A stretch of 36,806 nt of DNA from Paracoccus sigandri (GTDB lineage Bacteria > Pseudomonadota > Alphaproteobacteria > Rhodobacterales > Rhodobacteraceae): the NCBI RefSeq assembly GCF_003709565.1, contig NZ_QNRC01000035.1, positions 1-36,806 of the forward strand. The letters run 5' to 3'. The position numbers and the translations under genes are program-made. How positions within the stretch are numbered: the first letter of the stretch is position 1; the number at the start of each line of letters is the position of its first letter. The notes under the pieces were generated by a model. It worked only from the letters and a program-made list of their open reading frames with translations. It did no database searches and was not told the DNA's origin. This document shows positions 31,048 through 36,806 of the stretch, in pieces.

Positions 31048-33974
31048 CGCGCCTGACCGGCGGGCTGATCGACCGCAGCCAGACGCTGCGCTTCACCTTC
31101 GACGGCCAGGGCTTCGCCGGCCATTCGGGCGACACGCTGGCTTCGGCGCTTCTGGCCAACGGCGTGCGGCTGATGGGCCGCAGCTTCAAGTATCACCGCC
31201 CGCGCGGCGTGTTCGCGGCCGGGTCAGAGGAGCCGAACGCCCTGGTCGAGCTGCGCGCGGGCGCCCGGCAGGAGCCGAACAGCCGCGCCACCGTGGTGGA
31301 ACTGTTCGAGGGGCTGGAGGCCCGCAGCCAGAACCGCGTCGGATCGCTGCGGCGCGACCTGCTGGCGGTCAACGACCTCATGTCGCCCTTCTTCGCGGCG
31401 GGCTTCTATTACAAGACCTTCATGTGGCCCAGGGCCTTCTGGGAAAGGTTCTACGAGCCCGCCATCCGCCGCGCCGCCGGCCTGGGCAGCCTGTCGAAGG
31501 AACCCGATCCCGACGCCTATGACGCAGGCTTCCTGCATTGCGACCTGCTGGTGATCGGCGGCGGCCCGGCGGGGCTGGCGGCGGCGCTGACGGCGGCGCG
31601 CACCGGCGCGCGGGTGATCCTGGCCGACGAGGATTTCCGGCTGGGCGGGCGGCTGCTGGCCGAAAGCGCGCCGCTGGACGATGCCCCGGCCACGGACTGG
31701 ATCGCGGGGCTGGAGGCCGAATTCGCCAGCCTGCCGAACCTGCGCGTCATGCGCCGCACCACCGTCTGGGGGACCTTCGACCACGGGATTTACGGCGCGG
31801 TCGAGCGTGTCGCAGACCATCTGGCCACGCCCGGACGGCGGGTGCGCCAGACCCTGTGGCGGATCACCGCGCGCCGCACGATCCTGGCGGCCGGCGCGAC
31901 CGAGCGGCATATCCCCTTCCAGAATAACGACCGCCCCGGCATCATGCTGGCCGGGGCGATGCGGACCTATGCCAACCGCTACGCGGTCAGCCCGGCGCCG
32001 CGCGTCGCCATCTTCACCAACAACGACGACGGCCACCGCTCTGCGCTGGACCTTGCCGCAAGGGGCGTCGAGATCGCCGCCGTCATCGACCCGCGCGAGG
32101 GCGTGCGGGCGCAGGGCGATTACCCGCTGATCACGGGCGTGGTCGGCAATGCGAAGGGCCGCCTGGGGCTGACGAGAATCGAGGTCGTCGCGAATGGCGG
32201 CAGCCGGTGGATCGACTGCGGCGCGCTTGGCGTCTCGGGCGGCTGGAACCCGAACGTGCATCTGGCCTCGCATCATCGCGGCCGCCCGGCCTGGGACGAG
32301 GCGCGGCACGGCTTCCTGCCCGGCACGGACGGCCCGGCGGGGATGCGGGTCGCCGGCGCCGCAAGCGGACAGGGCTCGACCGCGCAGGCGCTGGCATCGG
32401 GCGCGCAGGCGGCGCAGGAGGCGCTGGCCGATCTGGAGATCTCGGCGACGCTGCCCGACCTGCCGCAGGCCGAGGATGCGGGGCTGAACCTGCATCCGCT
32501 GTGGCATGTGCCGGGCAAGGGCCGGGCCTGGGTCGATTTCCAGAACGACGTGACGGTCAAGGACATCGCCCTGGCCCATCAGGAAAACATGCGCCCGGTC
32601 GAGCATCTGAAGCGCTGGACCACGCTTGGCATGGCGACCGACCAGGGCAAGACCGCCAATGTGACGGCGCTGGCGGTGATGGCCGAACTGACCGGCCGGA
32701 CGATCCCCCAGACCGGCACCACGATCTTCCGCCCGCCCTATACGCCGGTGGCGCTGTCGGTGCTGGGCGGCGGCGACACGGGCGCGCATTTCCGCCCCCG
32801 CCGCCTGACGCCGACCCATCACTGGGCCACCGCGCAGGGCGCCGTCTTCACCGAGGTCGGGCAATGGATGCGCGCGCAGTATTTCCCTCGTCCGGGCGAG
32901 AGCCACTGGCGCCAGACGGTCGACCGCGAGGTGCTGGCCACCCGCAAGGGCGTCGGCCTCTGCGACGTGACCACGCTTGGCAAGGTGGACGTGCAGGGCG
33001 CGGATGCGGGCGAATTCCTGGACCGGCTCTATTGCAACGCGATGAAAAGCCTGAAGGTCGGCATGGTCCGCTATGGGCTGATGCTGCGCGAGGACGGCCA
33101 TGCCTGGGACGACGGCACCTGCGCCCGGCTTGGGGAAACGCATTACGTCGTCACCACCACCACCGCGCAGGCGGGTCCGGTCTACCGGCACATGGAATTC
33201 GCGCGCCAATGCCTGTGGCCGGAACTGGACGTGCAGCTGATCTCGACCACCGACGCCTGGGCGCAGCTGTCGGTCGCCGGCCCGAACGCCCGCCGGCTGC
33301 TGGAGCGGATCGTGGACAGCTTCGACCTGTCGAACGAGGCCTTCCCCTTCATGGCCTGCGCCGGGCTGACCATCTGCGGCGGGCTGAGGGCGCGGCTGTT
33401 CCGCATCAGCTTCTCGGGCGAGCTGGCCTATGAGATCGCGGTGCCCGCGCGCCATGGCAATGCGCTGATGGCGCGGCTGCTCGAGGCGGGCGCCGATCTG
33501 GGCGCGACCCCCTACGGGACCGAGGCGCTTGGCGTGCTGCGCATCGAAAAGGGCCATGCCGCGGGCAACGAGCTGAACGGCCAGACCACCGCGCAGATGC
33601 TGGGCATGGGCCGCATGGTCAGCACGAAGAAGGATTCGATCGGCGCGGTGATGTCGCGGCGCGAGGGGCTGGCGGTGGATCGGCGGGTGCTGGTCGGGCT
33701 GCAACCCGTCGATCCGGCCGATCCGGTCGTCGCCGGCGCGCATCTGTTCGCCGAAGGGGCGCCACAGGGGACCGGGACCGACCAGGGCTGGATCAGCTCG
33801 GCCTGTTTCAGCCCGCATCTGGGCCATGCCATCGGCCTGGGCTTCCTGGAAAACGGCAGCGAGCGCATGGGCGAGGTGATCGTCGCCGCCAACCCGCTGC
33901 AGGGCCAGTCGATGCGGCTCCGCGTCGTCTCGCCCCATTTCGTCGACCCCGAGGGAGGACGTGTCCGTGACTGA
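31044..33974 (+). CDS. soxA: Sarcosine oxidase alpha subunit
   Basis: The 976-residue large subunit. Order of parts: an N-terminal ferredoxin-like domain without cluster cysteines (about 1-95), a Rossmann NAD-binding domain with LLVIGGGPAGLAAALTAART (GGGPAG at 172-177), a linker with AGATERHIPFQNNDRPGIM, and a C-terminal GcvT-like folate-binding domain (about 600-976; YGLMLREDGHAWDDGT, FSGELAYEIAVPARHG, LGVLRIEKGHAAG) that makes 5,10-methylene-THF from the methylene group released from sarcosine. The ATG overlaps the soxD stop (ATGA). Length is normal for the family. Confidence 0.95.
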   Translation: MTRLTGGLIDRSQTLRFTFDGQGFAGHSGDTLASALLANGVRLMGRSFKYHRPRGVFAAGSEEPNALVELRAGARQEPNSRATVVELFEGLEARSQNRVGSLRRDLLAVNDLMSPFFAAGFYYKTFMWPRAFWERFYEPAIRRAAGLGSLSKEPDPDAYDAGFLHCDLLVIGGGPAGLAAALTAARTGARVILADEDFRLGGRLLAESAPLDDAPATDWIAGLEAEFASLPNLRVMRRTTVWGTFDHGIYGAVERVADHLATPGRRVRQTLWRITARRTILAAGATERHIPFQNNDRPGIMLAGAMRTYANRYAVSPAPRVAIFTNNDDGHRSALDLAARGVEIAAVIDPREGVRAQGDYPLITGVVGNAKGRLGLTRIEVVANGGSRWIDCGALGVSGGWNPNVHLASHHRGRPAWDEARHGFLPGTDGPAGMRVAGAASGQGSTAQALASGAQAAQEALADLEISATLPDLPQAEDAGLNLHPLWHVPGKGRAWVDFQNDVTVKDIALAHQENMRPVEHLKRWTTLGMATDQGKTANVTALAVMAELTGRTIPQTGTTIFRPPYTPVALSVLGGGDTGAHFRPRRLTPTHHWATAQGAVFTEVGQWMRAQYFPRPGESHWRQTVDREVLATRKGVGLCDVTTLGKVDVQGADAGEFLDRLYCNAMKSLKVGMVRYGLMLREDGHAWDDGTCARLGETHYVVTTTTAQAGPVYRHMEFARQCLWPELDVQLISTTDAWAQLSVAGPNARRLLERIVDSFDLSNEAFPFMACAGLTICGGLRARLFRISFSGELAYEIAVPARHGNALMARLLEAGADLGATPYGTEALGVLRIEKGHAAGNELNGQTTAQMLGMGRMVSTKKDSIGAVMSRREGLAVDRRVLVGLQPVDPADPVVAGAHLFAEGAPQGTGTDQGWISSACFSPHLGHAIGLGFLENGSERMGEVIVAANPLQGQSMRLRVVSPHFVDPEGGRVRD

Positions 33975-34533
33975 GCTGGCCACCTTGACCGCGCTTGGCG
34001 CAGATGCCCCCGCGCAGCGTCACGCGGGCGCGCTGACGATCACCGAGAATGCCGGGTTGGCGCTGGCCTCGCTGGCGCTTCGGCGCGGGACGGCGCAGCC
34101 CGCCCCCTTCGGCCTGGCCCTGCCCGGCCCCGGCGGCTGGGCCGAGGGCCGGGGCGTCTCGGGTTTCTGGACCGGGCCGGGCCAGTGGATGATCGAGGCG
34201 CCGGGCCGCGCCGACGAGGATTTCGCGGCCGCGCTGGCCGCCGAGGCGCCCGGCTGCTCCATCACCGAACAGACCGACGGCTGGGCGGCCTTCGAGATCG
34301 TCTCGGACAGCGGCGACGCACCGATCCGGGCGCTGATGGAGAAGCTGGTGAACATCGACGCCGCGGCCTTCGGCGCGGGCCGCGCGACGCGGACCGTGCT
34401 GGACCATATGGGCGTCTTCGCGATCCGCAGGGCCGACGACCGGCTGGCGATCATCGGCGCGCGCTCGTCCGCGGCATCGCTGTGGCACGCGCTGGCCGAA
34501 ACCGCCGCGCGGCTGGAAGGGGTCGGGACATGA
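33967..34533 (+). CDS. soxG: Sarcosine oxidase gamma subunit
   Basis: A 188-residue structural subunit with a GcvT-like fold. Landmarks: NAGLALASLALRRG, PGPGGWAEGRGVSGFWTGPG (surface loop), QWMIEAPG, ITEQTDGWAAFEI and TRTVLDHMGVFAIR. Start choice: a GTG at 33961 is only about two bases after GGGAGGA, whereas GTG at 33967 has the usual seven-base spacing, so I prefer 33967. It overlaps the soxA end by 8 bases. Its stop overlaps folD as ATGA. Confidence 0.87.
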   Translation: MTELATLTALGADAPAQRHAGALTITENAGLALASLALRRGTAQPAPFGLALPGPGGWAEGRGVSGFWTGPGQWMIEAPGRADEDFAAALAAEAPGCSITEQTDGWAAFEIVSDSGDAPIRALMEKLVNIDAAAFGAGRATRTVLDHMGVFAIRRADDRLAIIGARSSAASLWHALAETAARLEGVGT

Positions 34534-35420
34534 GCGCCGACATCATCGACGGCCGGTCCTTCGCCGCCGCCCTGCGCGCCAAGGTGGCGGCCGGGGTCGC
34601 GCGCCTGCAGGCCGAACACGGCATCACGCCGGGCTTGGCGGTGGTGCTGGTGGGCGAGGATCCGGCCAGCCAGGTCTATGTCCGCAACAAGGGCATCCAG
34701 ACCCGCGAGGCCGGCATGGCCAGTTTCGAGCACAAGCTGCCGGCCGAGACCTCCGAGGCGGATCTGCTGGCGCTGATCGAACGGCTGAATGCCGATCCGG
34801 CGGTGCATGGCATCCTGGTGCAGCTGCCGCTGCCCGCGCATATGGATGCCGACGCGGTGATCAACACCATCGATCCCGCGAAGGACGTGGACGGGTTCCA
34901 CATCTCGAATGCCGGTCTGCTGGCGACCGGGCAGAAGGCGATGGTGCCCTGCACGCCTCTGGGCTGCCTGATGCTGTTGCGCGACCGGCTGGGCGATCTG
35001 GCCGGGCGGAACGCGGTGGTGGTCGGGCGCAGCAATATCGTTGGCAAGCCGATGGCGCAGCTGCTGCTGGGGGACAGCTGCACGGTGACCATCGCGCATT
35101 CGCGCACGAAGGACCTGGCGGGCCTGTGCCGCGGGGCCGATATCCTGGCCGCCGCCGTCGGCCGGCCGCGGATGATCCGCGGCGACTGGATCAGGCCGGG
35201 CGCCACGGTGATCGACGTGGGCATCAACCGCATCGAGGAAGGTGGCAAGACCCGCCTGGTCGGCGACGTGGATTTCGAGGGCGCCGCCCAGGTCGCCGGC
35301 GCCATCACCCCGGTGCCGGGCGGCGTCGGGCCGATGACCATCGCCTGCCTCTTGGCCAACACACTGACCGCCTGCTGCCGGGCCAATGGCTGGCCCGAGC
35401 CCGAGGGCCTGGCCGCCTGA
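34530..35420 (+). CDS. folD: Methylene-THF dehydrogenase / methenyl-THF cyclohydrolase
   Basis: The 296-residue bifunctional enzyme oxidises 5,10-methylene-THF to 10-formyl-THF with NADP. Motifs: YVRNKGIQTREAGM (the catalytic Lys is in this region), HGILVQLPLPAHMD, DPAKDVDGFHISNAGLL, NAVVVGRSNIVGKPMAQLLL and TPVPGGVGPMTIACLL. Its ATG overlaps the soxG stop, so it is cotranslated with sarcosine oxidase, which makes its substrate. This links sarcosine demethylation directly to the one-carbon pool. A 289-base region with no supported gene follows. Confidence 0.96.
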   Translation: MSADIIDGRSFAAALRAKVAAGVARLQAEHGITPGLAVVLVGEDPASQVYVRNKGIQTREAGMASFEHKLPAETSEADLLALIERLNADPAVHGILVQLPLPAHMDADAVINTIDPAKDVDGFHISNAGLLATGQKAMVPCTPLGCLMLLRDRLGDLAGRNAVVVGRSNIVGKPMAQLLLGDSCTVTIAHSRTKDLAGLCRGADILAAAVGRPRMIRGDWIRPGATVIDVGINRIEEGGKTRLVGDVDFEGAAQVAGAITPVPGGVGPMTIACLLANTLTACCRANGWPEPEGLAA

Positions 35421-35709
35421 CGGCCCGGTCCGGGACGATCACCTTCGACGACGCGAACGGATTGGACAGCCCGCCGGCCGGCCGAGGCTGCCCGTCGCAA
35501 TGCGACCAGCCACCCGGCGCGGCGGCACCTTGCGGCACGCGCCCGCCGGCGGAACCTCCGGGCAGGATCCGAGGATCGCGAAGACCGCCGCCCGCATGAC
35601 GCGCTGCCGATGCGCGCAGGGCGCCGGCATGAATGCGCGCCGTCCCGAAACTTTCATGGACGCCCGACGGTTGAGCCCGACCATTCCGACCACCTGAAGG
35701 AAACGCAAC

Positions 35710-36102
35710 ATGGATCGGTTCACCGGCGGCTGCCTTTGCGGCAAGGTGCGGATCGTGGCCTCGGGGGCGCCCTACCGGGTCGGCCTGTGCCATTGCCTCG
35801 ACTGCCGCAAGCATCACGGGGCGCTGTTTCACGCCTCGGCGATCTTCCCGCAGGAGGCGGTGGCGATCGAGGGCGAGACGCGGGACTATGCCGGGCGGTT
35901 CTTCTGCCCGCGCTGCGGCTCGCCGGTCTTCGCCCGCACGGCGGACGAGATCGAGCTGCATCTGGGAAGCCTGGACGCCCCGGACCAGTTGATGCCGACC
36001 TATGAAAGCTGGATCATCCGCCGCGAATCCTGGTTGCCGGCCTTTCCGCTTGCGCACCGCTACGAACAGGATCGCGACGCGACGACGCGCTTCGAGGATT
36101 AG
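35710..36102 (+). CDS. GFA-family zinc protein (CENP-V/GFA domain)
   Basis: A 130-residue protein with the GFA zinc-site pattern: Cys8-x-Cys10 (GGCLCG), Cys27-His-Cys29-x2-Cys32 (CHCLDCRKHHG) and Cys66-x2-Cys69 (FCPRCGSP). The family is named after glutathione-dependent formaldehyde-activating enzyme from Paracoccus, but this member is shorter than Gfa and most relatives have no proven activity. Location next to formaldehyde-releasing demethylases makes a link to formaldehyde or glutathione adducts attractive but unproven. AAGGAA precedes the ATG. Confidence 0.8.
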   Translation: MDRFTGGCLCGKVRIVASGAPYRVGLCHCLDCRKHHGALFHASAIFPQEAVAIEGETRDYAGRFFCPRCGSPVFARTADEIELHLGSLDAPDQLMPTYESWIIRRESWLPAFPLAHRYEQDRDATTRFED

Positions 36103-36141
36103 CGCGTCGCCCTTCCTCTTCGCGGCGTTTTTTCCTCGTCC

Positions 36142-36806
36142 TTACAGGTCCTTGACGATTCTGAGTGCGTCGTAGATTGCGGCGTGAGTGTTTCTTGCGG
36201 CGACGGCGTCGCCGATGCGGAAGAGGCGGAAGCTGGCTTCGGGGTTCTTGCGGATCCGTTGCGGCTTGCCGGTGGTCAGGGCCTCGTAATCGACCTCGCC
36301 CAGGTTCGCCGACAGGGGCTTGAGGTCGAAATAAAGCTCGTCCAGCGGGCGGGTGCCGTGGTTGACGACGACCTGGTCGACGATGCGCTGGCGCCTGAAG
36401 GCGCCGTAATCGCTGCCCAGGGTGGCGCGCAGCAGGTTGCCGTCGCGGGCGACCGATTGCAGCCGCCAGGTCACCGTGAAGGTGGTGTCGCGCTTTTGCA
36501 GGTTGCGCATGTAGGGCACCAGGTTCATCGCCATCACCTCGGGCGAGAAGCTGCGGTCCGGCGTCACGATCTCGACCGCCGCGCCGGTGGCCGAGATCAG
36601 GTCGGCGGCCTGCAACGCCGCATGGTCGCCCGCATCGTCGAAGATCAGCACGTTCTGGCCCGGCTTCACGTCGCCCGCGAGGATGTCCCAGGCCGAGACG
36701 ACCAGATCGTTGCCCTGCTCCAGCACCTCGACATGGGGCAGCCCGCCGGTGGCGACGATCACCTCGTCGGGCTCGGTCGCCAGCACGTCACCCGCATCGG
36801 CGAAGC
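36142..36806 (-). CDS. C-terminal part of DgcA/StcD-like NADH:flavin oxidoreductase (5' end beyond window)
   Basis: About 220 C-terminal residues of an old-yellow-enzyme/trimethylamine-dehydrogenase-like protein. Visible parts are DEVIVATGGLPHVEV, WDILAGDVKPGQNVLIFDDAG (the nucleotide-binding module), TPDRSFSPEVMAMNLVPYMR, LDELYFDLKPLSANLGEVDY and FRIGDAVAARNTHAAIYDALR, which strongly recall dimethylglycine-demethylating DgcA and N-methylproline demethylase StcD. The reading frame runs through the window edge at 36806, so the N-terminal flavin barrel and start are missing. It probably removes a methyl group after the Rieske step. It converges on the GFA-family gene. Confidence 0.78.
   Translation of the reverse strand, partial: FADAGDVLATEPDEVIVATGGLPHVEVLEQGNDLVVSAWDILAGDVKPGQNVLIFDDAGDHAALQAADLISATGAAVEIVTPDRSFSPEVMAMNLVPYMRNLQKRDTTFTVTWRLQSVARDGNLLRATLGSDYGAFRRQRIVDQVVVNHGTRPLDELYFDLKPLSANLGEVDYEALTTGKPQRIRKNPEASFRLFRIGDAVAARNTHAAIYDALRIVKDL

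Noticed and set aside
33961..33966. GTG at 33961 as the soxG start
   Set aside because: Only about two bases from GGGAGGA; GTG at 33967 has normal spacing.
31224..33983. Minus-strand open frame opposite soxA
   Set aside because: Antisense shadow of a conserved 976-residue protein; no domain or start signal.
36103..36141. T6 run after the GFA-family gene as an intrinsic terminator
   Set aside because: The sequence before the T-run does not form a convincing stem by eye.
1..36806. tRNA/rRNA genes, CRISPR arrays, insertion sequences, phage or integrase genes
   Set aside because: None seen on either strand; repeats present are short local tandem duplications and hairpins.

Overview
The window is very GC-rich with tightly packed, mostly short-spaced genes. 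The gene families (heterotetrameric sarcosine oxidase, GbcAB-type Rieske oxygenase, YebC, SLC13 permease, GFA-family protein, AllE cupin) fit an alphaproteobacterium of the Rhodobacteraceae, most likely Paracoccus or a close relative. This assignment is by recognition of protein families, not by a search. I see no tRNA, rRNA, CRISPR array, transposase or integrase.

Left part (1-15665), mainly housekeeping and cell-envelope genes: the 3' end of an ureidoglycine aminohydrolase gene (allE-like); a lysE/eamA exporter pair divergent from its likely LysR-type regulator, with a perfect inverted repeat between them; a hairpin-rich intergenic repeat; yebC; an SLC13 transporter with two TrkA-C domains; a YmdB-like phosphodiesterase; an exported subtilase with a 12-Asp run; an ECF sigma factor and its anti-sigma factor; an exported lipase-like hydrolase; a membrane-anchored Abhydrolase_9 protein; acetate kinase; and pabC/pabB for p-aminobenzoate.

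Right part (15905-36806), a catabolic island for methylated amines, probably glycine betaine or a related betaine. A Rieske oxygenase and its reductase (GbcA/GbcB-like) are followed by a two-subunit FAD amine dehydrogenase of the HcnBC/opine-oxidase/D-hydroxyproline-dehydrogenase type and a GbdR-like (GATase1-AraC) regulator. Facing them is a six-gene operon encoding an OpuC/OsmF-type betaine ABC transporter, a nitrilase-superfamily hydrolase and an MmgE/PrpD-family protein. Then come a second GATase1-AraC regulator, divergent from soxBDAG-folD (sarcosine to glycine plus methylene-THF, then THF one-carbon oxidation), a GFA-family protein, and the C-terminal part of a DgcA/StcD-like flavoprotein.

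A likely route is import of a betaine, demethylation by GbcAB (formaldehyde released), demethylation by the DgcA-like enzyme, sarcosine oxidation by SoxBDAG, and one-carbon processing by FolD. The FAD pair, the nitrilase-like hydrolase and the MmgE/PrpD protein are not part of the textbook glycine betaine pathway and suggest an additional or different substrate. Helically phased GCAA repeats lie in front of both the transporter operon and sox, and are good candidates for binding of the AraC-type regulators. SoxD lacks the usual zinc-binding cysteines. Several genes carry short tandem duplications at or near their stop codons.
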